Below, piece by piece: positions 16,280-25,613 of a DNA stretch of 64,000 nt. The stretch is from positions 24,427 through 88,426 of the forward strand of contig CAZXGJ010000005.1 of the NCBI GenBank assembly GCA_964639955.1, read 5' to 3'. Source of the stretch: IGN2 sp964639955 (lineage in GTDB: Bacteria; Bacteroidota; Ignavibacteria; Ignavibacteriales; Ignavibacteriaceae). Within the stretch, counting starts at the first letter, position 1. Each line of letters starts with the position of its first letter. The translations under genes were made by a program, and so were the position numbers. The notes beneath the pieces are model-generated. The model worked only from the letters and a program-made list of their open reading frames with translations. It searched no databases and was not told the DNA's origin.

Positions 16280-18205
16280 ATGAGCATAATAAGCTGCAAA
16301 CTATATCCAGATAAATTAAAGTTAATTTTTTATTTGTTACTCTTAACGGGAGCAGTCTTTGCACAGCAAAACTCCGATTCCCTGTTATTCAGAATTTCTG
16401 ATGTTCCGGTCAGCCGTTTATTTTCGGTATTCGATAAACAGCTCAATACTTATTACCTGAATACCGGAATTGATTATTCAGGCATACGATCCGATTTTCA
16501 ATTTGAAATTAATCAAAGCTACAGATCCACACTTGTTAGTTCAACAACCAATAATATCAGAGATGAAAACAATCTGCGTTTACTTTCGAGATACAGGTTA
16601 AATTCCAACTTCAGCCCGGGTGCATTACTGGCCAGCAATATTCTTTCAGACGACAGGCAGCTGGCTATTAACGAATCAGTAATTAACAAAGCTATTTTTT
16701 TTATTGAATCGAATATTGGTAATAATCTTGTCATTACACCTTACGGAGGAATTTCCGATAACAAGCAGGTCGGTGAGAATGACCTGGGTCCTCTTTACGG
16801 TTTAGAAGCTTACGGCAGGAACCTGGATTTTACAGACTTTACAATAAATTCAGCATTAAGATTTGAGAATGAAGATATTTCACCGCGGAAAAATACACTG
16901 CGCTTTTTTGGTCTGGAAATTACGAATCCGTTAAACCCTGAGGTTTCAAATTTTATTAATACAAACTTCAGGCAAAGCCGAAAAGATTTTTATTTTCCTG
17001 CCGATTCTATAGTCTCTGCACAATTTAATGTCAGGAATAATATTGAAGGAAGAACCGAGACGGTTTTTTTGCTAAACGATAGGTTGATATTCAACCGGTT
17101 AATTGAACATTTTTCTGCAGAAATTTCAGGAGGAATTAATTTCCGGAATATTGACAGGGATACAAGATACCGTTCAGTTGAAGTTCAAAATGTTTCAATG
17201 TTCGATACACAAGTTGATGAATTTATAATCGGGCTGGAATCGAGTCTTTTTTATAAATCAGATTTTGCCGATGCCTATTTGAAGATAAATTATTTTGAAC
17301 GGGATGAAAAACATATTACTGAGAGAATTGAAGGAGTTGATGAAATTTTTTATCAGCAAAGATCAGAACTTGAATCGAGTAAAAATAACAATTCTGGAAG
17401 AACCACAATATCGCTTGCCGGCAATTTACATCTTTCAGCTAAAGACAATCTTACCTTAAGCATATTCCACAGTAAACTGAAATACGATACTCCGAGCACT
17501 GAAAACGATGATGATCGCGACGAAATTCTTTCAATAGCCCGCCTGAGATATTCTAGATTCATTTCCTACTTCCTGGAAACATTTGTAAACGTGGAAGGAA
17601 CGATTAATCATATTGTATACCTTTTTGCAAGCAGAAGTGCAAACAACAATACTAACCGGGTTGCACGCCTGGCAATTGGTGGAAACTACAGAGGAGCCGA
17701 TTTTACATCAGTGAACACTTTTGATGTTTCGGCAAATTACACTGTATATGATTTTGAAGACTTAACTTCGAATCTCAGAAGCATATCTTTCAGGCAGTTT
17801 ACAGCAAACGATTCAAGCCGCTATAACATTTTTAAAAACTTTTCGTTCATTCTTACTGCCTATGTTAAACTTACCGACCAGGGAGAGCTAAACTGGAGTG
17901 AGTTCTCCGAACGGCCCAAAAGACATCTTCAGGAAATTTTTGCCGATCCTAAATTCGGATTTACTTTCAGCAACGCTTTTTTTGCTTTTGGCCTAAGATA
18001 TTTTTCATTAAAAACATTTAATTATAAAGTCAAAGAACGAGTCCCTGATTCAAAATTCCTTAGTATAGGCCCGCTTTTTGAAATGCTTATCGGGTCAGAA
18101 TCTCTGTACCTTAAACTTAATTCCTGGTATGAATTTTTATTTATTAATGATATTAAGGAACCGGAAAGATTAAATTTTATTCTGGCATTAAACTGGAAAT
18201 TTTAA
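16280..18205 (+). CDS. Exported envelope protein, probable outer-membrane beta-barrel
   Basis: I do not recognise the family. The 641-residue protein has a Sec signal (LIFYLLLLTGAVFAQQ) and then long stretches of alternating polar and hydrophobic residues (for example NLVITPYGGISDNK, FAFGLRYFSLKTFNYK, LYLKLNSWYEFLFIN) and ends in a terminal Phe (FILALNWKF), as outer-membrane barrels do. No enzymatic motif or TonB plug is visible. The ATG at 16280 is chosen because it is the first start before the signal peptide. It is followed after 49 bases by the RsbW-like gene in the same direction. Confidence 0.6.
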   Translation: MSIISCKLYPDKLKLIFYLLLLTGAVFAQQNSDSLLFRISDVPVSRLFSVFDKQLNTYYLNTGIDYSGIRSDFQFEINQSYRSTLVSSTTNNIRDENNLRLLSRYRLNSNFSPGALLASNILSDDRQLAINESVINKAIFFIESNIGNNLVITPYGGISDNKQVGENDLGPLYGLEAYGRNLDFTDFTINSALRFENEDISPRKNTLRFFGLEITNPLNPEVSNFINTNFRQSRKDFYFPADSIVSAQFNVRNNIEGRTETVFLLNDRLIFNRLIEHFSAEISGGINFRNIDRDTRYRSVEVQNVSMFDTQVDEFIIGLESSLFYKSDFADAYLKINYFERDEKHITERIEGVDEIFYQQRSELESSKNNNSGRTTISLAGNLHLSAKDNLTLSIFHSKLKYDTPSTENDDDRDEILSIARLRYSRFISYFLETFVNVEGTINHIVYLFASRSANNNTNRVARLAIGGNYRGADFTSVNTFDVSANYTVYDFEDLTSNLRSISFRQFTANDSSRYNIFKNFSFILTAYVKLTDQGELNWSEFSERPKRHLQEIFADPKFGFTFSNAFFAFGLRYFSLKTFNYKVKERVPDSKFLSIGPLFEMLIGSESLYLKLNSWYEFLFINDIKEPERLNFILALNWKF

Positions 18206-18254
18206 TTACAAAACACTTATTTTTAACCCGGAATTACAAAGTATTTATTAAAGA

Positions 18255-18665
18255 TTGCCAGAGACAAATTATTACATAGAAGTCGAAAGCGACCCCAATA
18301 ATCTGATAACCATTGAAGAATTTGTAAATTATTTTGCAAAAGACCTTGGCTTGGATGATGAAAAGCTTGCTACTCTGTTGCTCGCAGTAACTGAAGCAGC
18401 AACAAATGCTATAATCCATGCAAATAAGTGCGATAAGAATAAACTTGTTAAGGTTGATGTTGAGGTGAAGGATTCAAAATTAATAATAAAAGTAATTGAT
18501 GAGGGAAAGGGGTTTGATCCCTCCCAGGTTCCAGATCCTACCCGCCCCGAAAATATTTTAAAAGATTCGGGCAGAGGTATGTATCTTATGAAAATGTATA
18601 TGGACGATTTAAAATACAACATTACCGATGGCGGAACAGAAACTATACTCACTATGAATATTTAA
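18255..18665 (+). CDS. RsbW-like anti-sigma factor/serine kinase (HATPase_c_2)
   Basis: A GHKL ATPase domain alone, 136 residues. Motifs are the N-box LLAVTEAATNAIIHA, the G1 box IDEGKGFDPSQVPDP and the G2 region DSGRGMYLMKMYMDD. Proteins of this group phosphorylate STAS-domain anti-sigma antagonists and hold a sigma factor, or have diverged to other partner-switching roles. Neither a STAS protein nor a sigma factor is nearby; a SpoIIE-type phosphatase that could belong to the same circuit lies at 60739. The start is TTG at 18255. Confidence 0.85.
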   Translation: MPETNYYIEVESDPNNLITIEEFVNYFAKDLGLDDEKLATLLLAVTEAATNAIIHANKCDKNKLVKVDVEVKDSKLIIKVIDEGKGFDPSQVPDPTRPENILKDSGRGMYLMKMYMDDLKYNITDGGTETILTMNI

Positions 18666-18781
18666 AGTCACGCAGCTGCCCGAATTCCAATCAGCTTCAG
18701 TTAGGAATTATTACCTGTAATTTTTTTTGCTTATTTTAAATATTATCTCTAACAAAAAATTAATAACCAGAGGGAGTATTT

Positions 18782-19747
18782 ATGAGCAGAAAAAAAATAT
18801 CATTAATCGGCGGCGGTCAAATCGGCGGTGTTTTGGCTCAGCTAATTGCGCAAAGACAGCTTGGTGATGTGGTTCTTTACGATATCGTTGATGATATGCC
18901 ACAAGGTAAATCACTGGATATCGCTGAAGCATCCAGAATAGACGGCTTTGATGTAATGGTTAAAGGCACTAATGATTACGCAGATATAAAAGATTCTGAT
19001 GTTGTAATCGTTACTGCCGGTCTACCAAGAAAACCTGGCATGAGCAGGGATGATCTTCTCACCACAAACGCACAGATAATTAAAACAGTTGCCGAAAATG
19101 TTAAAAAGTTTGCCCCTGAATCTATCGCTATTATTATTTCTAATCCTTTGGATGCGATGGTTACACTCTTTAAAAAAATTACTGGATTTCCTGTTAACAG
19201 GGTGTTCGGTCAGGCTGGTATATTAGATTCATCCAGATTCTCTACTTTCATTGCGTGGGAATTGGGAGTTTCAGTAAAGGATGTTAACGCAATGGTTCTT
19301 GGTGGTCATGGCGATACCATGGTGCCGATAGTTCGATATGCAAATGTAAACGGAATACCTGCAATGGAATTGCTGGAGAGGAAATACGGCGATAAAACAA
19401 AAGCCAAGGAAGTAATGACTGCTATGGTTGAAAGAACTAAAATGGCTGGCGGCGAGGTTGTAAAACTTCTTAAAACGGGCTCGGCATTTTACTCTCCGGC
19501 TTCTGCAACCGTTGCTATGCTCGAATCTATTTTAGGTGATGAACATCGTGTATTACCTGTCTGTGCTTTCCTTAACGGCGAGTTTGGTGTTCAGGGTTAT
19601 TATGTTGGTGTTCCTGCAGTTCTTGGTTCAACCGGCGTTGAAAAGATAATTGAGTTCGGGCTTGATAAGGAAGAAAAAGCTTTGCTTGATAATTCAGTAA
19701 ATGCTGTTAAGAGCCTGGTGGCAGACATGGAAAGATTAGGTTTCTGA
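18782..19747 (+). CDS. mdh: Malate dehydrogenase (LDH-like type)
   Basis: NAD-dependent interconversion of malate and oxaloacetate in the citric acid cycle. The 321 residues start with the Rossmann motif ISLIGGGQIGG; Asp34 after the second strand (VVLYDIVDD) indicates NAD. Substrate-binding arginines lie in GLPRKPGMSRDD and the catalytic His in GGHGDTMVP. This is the lactate-dehydrogenase-like form found in Chlorobi, Bacteroidota and Bacillus. A clear AGGGAG ribosome binding site precedes the ATG and a strong terminator follows. Confidence 0.96.
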   Translation: MSRKKISLIGGGQIGGVLAQLIAQRQLGDVVLYDIVDDMPQGKSLDIAEASRIDGFDVMVKGTNDYADIKDSDVVIVTAGLPRKPGMSRDDLLTTNAQIIKTVAENVKKFAPESIAIIISNPLDAMVTLFKKITGFPVNRVFGQAGILDSSRFSTFIAWELGVSVKDVNAMVLGGHGDTMVPIVRYANVNGIPAMELLERKYGDKTKAKEVMTAMVERTKMAGGEVVKLLKTGSAFYSPASATVAMLESILGDEHRVLPVCAFLNGEFGVQGYYVGVPAVLGSTGVEKIIEFGLDKEEKALLDNSVNAVKSLVADMERLGF

Positions 19748-19790
19748 AGTTACCGGGAAATCGGTGATATTTTAAAAACCGATGAAATAA

Positions 19791-19816
19791 AAAACCCTCC
19801 GTTTCGGAGGGTTTTT
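19791..19816 (+). terminator. Bidirectional terminator between mdh and rpmA
   Basis: AAAACCCTCCG-TTT-CGGAGGGTTTT is a perfect 11-bp stem with a 3-base loop, followed by T residues on the plus strand and preceded by an A-run (T-run on the minus strand). It separates the convergent mdh and rplU-rpmA transcripts. Confidence 0.95.
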
Positions 19817-19835
19817 TAATGGGGGAAAAATTCTT

Positions 19836-20090
19836 TCAGGTTGCGTAAACACTAATATACTGCCGGTTGCCTTTCTTAATTTCAAATTTCACAATACCAT
19901 TTGCAACTGCGAACAATGTATCGTCTTTACCTTTTTTAACATTAGCTCCGGGATGAAATTTGGTTCCTCTTTGCCTTACAAGAATATTGCCGGCAATTAC
20001 TTTCTCACCTCCAAATCTTTTAACACCAAGATATTGAGGATTACTATCCCTGCCGTTTCGGGATGAGCCCTGACCTTTTTTATGTGCCAT
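19836..20090 (-). CDS. rpmA: 50S ribosomal protein L27
   Basis: Ribosomal large-subunit protein whose N-terminal tail reaches the peptidyl transferase centre. The sequence MAHKKGQGSSRNGRDSNPQYLGVKRFGGE and the following VIAGNILVRQRGTKFHPGANVKKGKDDTLFA are diagnostic. It starts directly with MAHKKG, so there is no cleavable N-terminal extension of the Firmicutes type. It follows rplU by 34 bases. Confidence 0.98.
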   Translation of the reverse strand: MAHKKGQGSSRNGRDSNPQYLGVKRFGGEKVIAGNILVRQRGTKFHPGANVKKGKDDTLFAVANGIVKFEIKKGNRQYISVYAT

Positions 20091-20124
20091 TCTAAATTTC
20101 CTTTTTAATAAACTTTAGGTTATT

Positions 20125-20433
20125 CTATGCGATTTTTAGTATCTCAATTCGGGTTAAATGCTGCCTGTGCCCGTTTTTCTTTCTGTATCCTGTTCTTATT
20201 TTCTTCTTGAAAACTATTACCTTGTCATCCTTTAAATGCTCTAGAACCTTTGCAGTAACTTTAGCTCCGTATACTTTAGGAGAACCGATTTTTAAATTGT
20301 TATCATCACCAACCATTAAAACAGAATTGAAAGTTATTTCAGAATCAACTTTTTCAGCGAGCCGCGGAACGTAGTACTTTTGATTCTCTGCAACTTTAAA
20401 TTGTTGACCCAATATATCTATAACAGCAAACAT
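20125..20433 (-). CDS. rplU: 50S ribosomal protein L21
   Basis: Large-subunit ribosomal protein of 102 residues. It shows the L21 start MFAVIDILGQQFKVAENQKYYV and the C-terminal signature KKIRTGYRKKNGHRQHLTRIEI that contacts 23S rRNA. The usual rplU-rpmA pair, transcribed from the minus strand; the 93 bases upstream probably contain the promoter and any leader. Confidence 0.98.
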   Translation of the reverse strand: MFAVIDILGQQFKVAENQKYYVPRLAEKVDSEITFNSVLMVGDDNNLKIGSPKVYGAKVTAKVLEHLKDDKVIVFKKKIRTGYRKKNGHRQHLTRIEILKIA

Positions 20434-20526
20434 TATTTTCCTCTATTCTTTGAAATTTGAGCTACAAATCTATATAATGAAGGTAATTAAATCAAATTTG
20501 GAGGATTAAAAAAATAAAAATAATAT

Positions 20527-21576
20527 TTACTTTTTCAGCTGAAATGAAAACTCGCTGCCCTCACCAACAGTGCTGGAAACATTCACTTTTGAGCCATGAG
20601 CCTCTATTATATGCTTAACAATAGCCAAACCGAGCCCGGTTCCTCCGATTGACCGCGAGCGGGCTTTGTCCACCCTAAAAAATCTTTCGAATATTCTATC
20701 CAGATACTTTCCGGGAATTCCTATACCTGTATCTTTAACACTTAATGTAACTTTTTGATTTTCTTCGCGTACCAAAATCTCCACTTTTCCCTTTTCCGTA
20801 TATTTTAAAGCATTTTGTACGAGGTTATTCAACACCTGCCTGATTTTTTCCTTATCGCCAAAGACCTGTAAAGCGTTGTTGGTTGATGAATGGGATAAAA
20901 CCAGATTTTTGTCTTCGGCAATTTTTTTATTCGCCTGAATAATTTCATTAATCAAATCGCTGATTTTAAAAAACCTGTAGCTCATGCGCATTTCACCTGA
21001 TTCTATCATCGAAATGTCTATGAGATCGTTCAATAAATTGCTTAAGCTTAAAGTGTTCTGGTTGGCCTTATGCAAAAAGTGGAGATTTACTTTTTCATCA
21101 TTCACAGCACCGCTTAAAAGCGTTTCAATATAACCCTGGATTGCAAAAATGGGTGTTCTAAGCTCGTGGGAAACATTTGCCAAAAACTGCGAGCGAACCT
21201 TCTGAAGTCTTTGCAAATATTCTATATCCTCCCTGGTTTTAATGAACATTTTTTTTATTGCCTTCTGAAGGGTAAGAAGACCGGGATCTAATTTAATCTC
21301 ATCTTCATTCTGATATTTGTTTTGCCTGATATTATTTATTATGGTCTGTATTTCATCGAGTTCCCGGTTTCTTTTTCTGCTAACCAGATAAAGATATACA
21401 AGGCTCATTAATATGATGAGGAAGGAAAAAATCAAAAGCTTATAACCCAGACCGAAAAGGATCCCAGCTAAGGTTATGACCAGGACAATTAATAGTAGAA
21501 GTTCTCTTAAAAATACAGTTGAAGAGAGTAATTTTCCCTTAATCTCATTCCGGGTTTTTAAATCGGTATCCAACAC
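20527..21576 (-). CDS. PhoR-like sensor histidine kinase
   Basis: Membrane histidine kinase of 349 residues. Two adjacent hydrophobic helices (about 24-42 and 47-66) with almost no periplasmic loop are followed by a linker, a HisKA domain with phospho-acceptor His137 (FLANVSHELRTPIFAIQGYIETLLSG) and a full ATPase domain (N-box LNNLVQNALKYT, G1 VKDTGIGIP, F-box FERFFRVDKARS, G2 GGTGLGLAIVKHI). The lack of a periplasmic sensor domain resembles PhoR kinases that sense through other proteins. Its start (GTG or TTG near 21574) lies inside the end of the response-regulator gene, an overlap of about 32 bases. The signal is unknown; phosphate is only a guess. Confidence 0.9.
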   Translation of the reverse strand: MLDTDLKTRNEIKGKLLSSTVFLRELLLLIVLVITLAGILFGLGYKLLIFSFLIILMSLVYLYLVSRKRNRELDEIQTIINNIRQNKYQNEDEIKLDPGLLTLQKAIKKMFIKTREDIEYLQRLQKVRSQFLANVSHELRTPIFAIQGYIETLLSGAVNDEKVNLHFLHKANQNTLSLSNLLNDLIDISMIESGEMRMSYRFFKISDLINEIIQANKKIAEDKNLVLSHSSTNNALQVFGDKEKIRQVLNNLVQNALKYTEKGKVEILVREENQKVTLSVKDTGIGIPGKYLDRIFERFFRVDKARSRSIGGTGLGLAIVKHIIEAHGSKVNVSSTVGEGSEFSFQLKK

Positions 21577-22234
21577 CCTTTATTGTTTCGATTAGTTCAG
21601 AATACTTGCCAAGCTTGGTCCTTATCTTTCTGATATGAACATCAACAGTGCGGTCAACTACATAAACATCATTACCCCAAACATCTTTAAGAAGCGATTC
21701 CCGGTTAAAAACCTTATCCGGATGGCTTGCCAGATAATAAAGTAAATGAAATTCCTTTCGCGGAAAAAACTTTTGTTTTTTTTCTATAGTAACTGAGTAT
21801 CTCTCAGTATCAATAACGAGTGGACCAATTTCCAAAGTTTTTTTACTGTTTGATTTTTTTATTTCAGCAGCGCTTTTCCTTAGGTTTGATTTTACGCGGG
21901 CAATAAGTTTTTTGGGCGATATCGGCTTTTGAATATAATCACTCGCACCAATATCCAGACTTTTTATTTCATCAGTCTCCCCGGATTTTGCCGTTAAAAA
22001 AATAACCGGAATACCGGCGTACTTTTCGTTGCTTCTGATTTTGCTGTATAATTCATAACCGTCAATCTCCGGCATCATAATATCAAGTATAATAAGATCA
22101 GGGCATTTTTCAACCTCGCGTAATGCATCCTTTCCGTTATAGCTTACCAGCACTTCAAAGCCTTCTTTCTGCAAATTATACTGCAGAAATTCTACTATAT
22201 CCGGCTCATCATCAACAAGTAAAATTTTTTTCAA
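21545..22234 (-). CDS. PhoB/OmpR-type response regulator
   Basis: Two-domain DNA-binding regulator, 229 residues. The receiver has the acidic pocket Asp8/Asp9, phospho-acceptor Asp51 in LIILDIMMPEIDGYEL, the Thr in VIFLTAKSGE and the Lys in IQKPISPKKL. The C-terminal winged helix (about 130-227) includes EFHLLYYLASHPDKVFNRESLLKDVWGNDVYVVDRTVDVHIRKIRTKLG and GVGYRF. It is co-transcribed with the overlapping kinase gene downstream. Targets unknown. Confidence 0.93.
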   Translation of the reverse strand: MKKILLVDDEPDIVEFLQYNLQKEGFEVLVSYNGKDALREVEKCPDLIILDIMMPEIDGYELYSKIRSNEKYAGIPVIFLTAKSGETDEIKSLDIGASDYIQKPISPKKLIARVKSNLRKSAAEIKKSNSKKTLEIGPLVIDTERYSVTIEKKQKFFPRKEFHLLYYLASHPDKVFNRESLLKDVWGNDVYVVDRTVDVHIRKIRTKLGKYSELIETIKGVGYRFKNPE

Positions 22235-22255
22235 GAAATTCTATTTTGTTTTTTG

Positions 22256-24175
22256 TTACAATGATATTTCACGAACGGGATTTTTAGATTCACAAAAATC
22301 CTTAACCTTAACAGCTATTCCTTCAGCATCAATACCCAGCATCTTGTGTAATTCGGGTTGCGTGCCATGTTCAACAAATTTATCCGGCAGGCCAATTCTT
22401 AAAACATCGTTCTTTAAATTCTTTTCTGCAAGCAGTTCCAAAACGGCACTTCCGAAACCGCCGGGGATATTATTTTCTTCAATCGTTACAATTTTTAGAT
22501 GCCGTAGGGCTGTTTCTTCAATCATCTCAGAATCAAGAGGCTTTATAAATCTCATATTAACTACTTCGCAGTTAATTCCACTCCGGAGTAATATTTCAGA
22601 GGCTTGTTTTGCATATTCAACCATAGAGCCTACCGCTAGTAAAGCAACGTCGCTGCCTTCTGAAAGTTTTTCAGCTTTACCAATCTCATACTTTGTAAAA
22701 AATTCATCAACCGGAACACCTAAAGCCGAGCCGCGCGGATACCTGAGAGCAACGGGACCTTCACAATGCTCAACTGCCGTATATAACATATTTCTAAGTT
22801 CAGCTTCGTCTTTCGGTGCCATAATAACCATACCGGGGATCAACCTGAGGTAAGTTAAATCGAAAGTTCCGTGGTGCGTAGGGCCATCGGCACCAACCAG
22901 TCCTGCCCGGTCCAAAACAAAAACAACGTGCAGCTTTTGCAAAGCAACATCGTGAATTACCTGATCGAAGGCACGCTGCAGAAAAGTCGAGTAGATAGCT
23001 GTAACCGGAATTATTCCCTGAGTTGCAAGCCCTGCAGCAAATGTTACTGCATGCTCTTCTGCTATGCCCACATCAAAATAATTCTGAGGAATTTTTTCCT
23101 TTAGAATATCCAGCCCGGTACCATCCGGCATCGCTGCGGTTATTCCAACTACTTTCGGATTCCTCTGAATAATTTCTACAAGAGCATTGCCAAATATTTG
23201 AGTATAAGATGGCTTTGGTTCTCCCTTTTTGTGCGCTCTCCCGGTCATTTTATCGAAGGGTGTTGATGCATGCAATCTTTGTGAATGATTTTCAGCAGGT
23301 TTATAACCCTTTCCCTTTTGTGTGATGGCATGAACAAGGATAGGACCTTTTAGCTCTTTTACCTGTTCAAATATTTTTATCACCTGATGCAGGTTATGAC
23401 CGTTAATTGGTCCAAAATATCTGAAGCCGAGAGCTTCAAACAACATACCCGGGGTAATTACAGCTTTAATACCTTGCTCGAGACGTGCAGCAATTTTTCT
23501 CATTCTGTCGCCAAACTGATCGAGCTTACCAGTGAGATCCCAAATTTGTCCTTTAAATCGGTTATAATCCGGGTGAGTGATCATCTCTGTAAAATAATTT
23601 GATAATTGCCATACGTTGGGTGCAATAGACATATTATTATCATTCAGCACTACAATCAAATCAGATTTGGTTATTCCTGAATTATTCATGGCTTCGTAAG
23701 CCATTCCGCCGGTCATAGCACCATCACCAATTACAGCAACAACTTTTCTTTTTTCGCGCCTGATATCCCTTGCCACTGCCATGCCCAAAGCGGCGGAAAT
23801 TGAAGTAGAAGCATGCCCGGCACCAAAGCTGTCATACTCACTTTCACTTCTTTTAAGGAAACCGCTAATACCTCCAAATCTTCTTATATTTTTAAGAGCA
23901 TCTTTTCTTCCTGTTAAAATTTTATGAGGATATGCCTGATGACCGGTATCCCAAACAATTAAATCGTAGGGAGTATCGAAAACTTTGTGTATTGCTACAG
24001 TTAATTCCACTGTTCCAAGCCCACCGCCGAAATGACCGCCTATTTCGGAAATTGTATCCACCATATATTCACGTATATCAGCACAAAGCTGCTTCAATTG
24101 AGGTAAATGTAAATTTTTTATATCGGAAGGATAATTTACCATTGATAAAACAGGATATTTTTCAGAATCGATCAT
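22256..24175 (-). CDS. dxs: 1-deoxy-D-xylulose-5-phosphate synthase
   Basis: Thiamine-diphosphate enzyme that condenses pyruvate and glyceraldehyde-3-phosphate, the first step of the MEP isoprenoid pathway. The 639 residues include the ThDP-binding VIGDGAMTGGMAYEAMNNSG, the early GGHFGGGLGTVELTVAIH motif with the catalytic His, and the transketolase-type pyrimidine domain DVGIAEEHAVTFAAGLA and GPTHHGTFDLTYLR. It is downstream of xseA and xseB and upstream of the two-component genes, all on the minus strand with short gaps, so it probably forms part of one transcript. Confidence 0.97.
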   Translation of the reverse strand: MIDSEKYPVLSMVNYPSDIKNLHLPQLKQLCADIREYMVDTISEIGGHFGGGLGTVELTVAIHKVFDTPYDLIVWDTGHQAYPHKILTGRKDALKNIRRFGGISGFLKRSESEYDSFGAGHASTSISAALGMAVARDIRREKRKVVAVIGDGAMTGGMAYEAMNNSGITKSDLIVVLNDNNMSIAPNVWQLSNYFTEMITHPDYNRFKGQIWDLTGKLDQFGDRMRKIAARLEQGIKAVITPGMLFEALGFRYFGPINGHNLHQVIKIFEQVKELKGPILVHAITQKGKGYKPAENHSQRLHASTPFDKMTGRAHKKGEPKPSYTQIFGNALVEIIQRNPKVVGITAAMPDGTGLDILKEKIPQNYFDVGIAEEHAVTFAAGLATQGIIPVTAIYSTFLQRAFDQVIHDVALQKLHVVFVLDRAGLVGADGPTHHGTFDLTYLRLIPGMVIMAPKDEAELRNMLYTAVEHCEGPVALRYPRGSALGVPVDEFFTKYEIGKAEKLSEGSDVALLAVGSMVEYAKQASEILLRSGINCEVVNMRFIKPLDSEMIEETALRHLKIVTIEENNIPGGFGSAVLELLAEKNLKNDVLRIGLPDKFVEHGTQPELHKMLGIDAEGIAVKVKDFCESKNPVREISL

Positions 24176-24189
24176 TTAATAATGTTCCT

Positions 24190-24420
24190 TTACTGCTCTT
24201 CACTGTCGTTAGAAAATTTATTTATTTCTTTTTTAAGTTCGGTTATCTTTAATTCTGCTTCGTTGAGTTTTTTCATACAACTTTTAGAGAGTTTAATCCC
24301 TTCTTCATAAAGTGAAATAACTTCATCCAGATCAGCACTGTTATTCTCCAGCAAATCTGCTATTTCTTCAAGTCTTTTTAAGTCCTGCTCAAAGCTATTT
24401 ATCTTTTTAATCTTTTTCAT
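24190..24420 (-). CDS. xseB: Exodeoxyribonuclease VII small subunit
   Basis: Small coiled helical subunit, 76 residues, with the family signature FEQDLKRLEEIADLLENNSADLDEVISLYEEGIKLSKSCMKKLNEAELKI. Several small subunits bind each XseA and help control the nuclease that degrades single-stranded DNA. The start overlaps the xseA stop by one base, so translation of the two is coupled. Confidence 0.95.
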   Translation of the reverse strand: MKKIKKINSFEQDLKRLEEIADLLENNSADLDEVISLYEEGIKLSKSCMKKLNEAELKITELKKEINKFSNDSEEQ

Positions 24421-25613
24421 TAATTATTTTTTTCATTGATATCTATTTCATCATCAAAAAATTTTAACCTGGCTTTATGATCTTTTATAAAATCTGATGC
24501 TCTCATAACAAATTTAGAATTCTGTTTTACCAAAACAAAGCCACGTTTAAGTGTACTTTGAATATCGAAGGAGTTTATTGTTTTTTTTACTAAACTGACT
24601 TTGTTCTTTAAAGTAATCAAAATTTTTTCAATGCTATGATTTATTCCGGAAGTTATAACATCAAGCTGCTGATTTTTTCTGTAAATAATATCCTGCGCTA
24701 TTTTAAAACCATATGAATTTACGGCTTCCAGAATACCTTTTCTTAAATTCATTAAAAGATTTGAAATCAGCATTGACGAATTATTAAAAAAGTCTTGAAT
24801 AAAACTTTTTATTTCATCAATATCAGGTGTAGCAAGTTCCATAGCAACAGAAGGTGTAGGAGCTCTCAGGTCGGCAACATAATCGGCAATAGTGAAATCA
24901 ACTTCGTGTCCGACTGCCGAAATAACCGGAATCCCGGAGTTGTAAATAGCCCTTGCAACAATTTCTTCATTGAATGCCCATAAATCTTCAACTGATCCAC
25001 CGCCTCTGCCGGCAATAATAACATCAATATCCTTATAATCGTTCAATAACTTAATAGCCGCAACAATTGATTCTGCAGCGCCTGCGCCCTGAACTCTTGC
25101 CGGTGCAATCACCAGTTCTAACAGAGGATATCTTCTTTCAGCAACACTTACCATATCCCTGAAAGCTGCCCCGTCTATAGCGGTTACAATTCCTATTTTT
25201 TCAGGAAAATCGGGAATTGGTCGTTTATGTTTCTCATCAAAAAGTCCTTCGGCTTCAAGTTTCTTCTTCAATTTTTCAAACGCTTCTTGCAGCTCGCCAA
25301 CACCGGCAGGTTTCATAGAACGAACATCTAATTGGTAATTGCCTCTCGGCGGGTAAACGGTAATCCTTCCATTCACAATTACTTTTATGCCATCCTGAGG
25401 TGTGAAAAAGACGTACTGGTTTAATCCTTTCCACATAGTACAACTAATTACAGCGTTTGCATCTTTCAGATTGAAATACCAGTGCCCGGAGATATGCGGC
25501 TTGAAGTTAGAAATTTCTCCAACTACCGCAACCTGTTCAAATGATTCCTCGAGCGTTTTCCGGATTTCTTTCGTTAGCTCGGAAACAGTTAATATTTGAA
25601 CTGAGTTTTCCAA
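24420..25613 (-). CDS. xseA: Exodeoxyribonuclease VII large subunit
   Basis: Catalytic subunit of exonuclease VII, which degrades single-stranded DNA from both ends. It has the N-terminal OB-fold (VVGEISNFKPHISGHWYFNLKDANAVISCTMWKG) and the nuclease core IGIVTAIDGAAFRDM, VIIAGRGGGSVEDLWAFNEEIVARAI and AVGHEVDFTIADYVADLRAPTPSVAMELA. At 397 residues it is shorter than the E. coli enzyme (about 456) because the helical C-terminal region is shorter. It begins 1 base after the preceding membrane-protein gene. Confidence 0.96.
   Translation of the reverse strand: MENSVQILTVSELTKEIRKTLEESFEQVAVVGEISNFKPHISGHWYFNLKDANAVISCTMWKGLNQYVFFTPQDGIKVIVNGRITVYPPRGNYQLDVRSMKPAGVGELQEAFEKLKKKLEAEGLFDEKHKRPIPDFPEKIGIVTAIDGAAFRDMVSVAERRYPLLELVIAPARVQGAGAAESIVAAIKLLNDYKDIDVIIAGRGGGSVEDLWAFNEEIVARAIYNSGIPVISAVGHEVDFTIADYVADLRAPTPSVAMELATPDIDEIKSFIQDFFNNSSMLISNLLMNLRKGILEAVNSYGFKIAQDIIYRKNQQLDVITSGINHSIEKILITLKNKVSLVKKTINSFDIQSTLKRGFVLVKQNSKFVMRASDFIKDHKARLKFFDDEIDINEKNN

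Noticed and set aside
18329..18652. 107-codon minus-strand frame opposite the RsbW-like gene
   Set aside because: The plus-strand frame has all ATPase motifs; this one has none.
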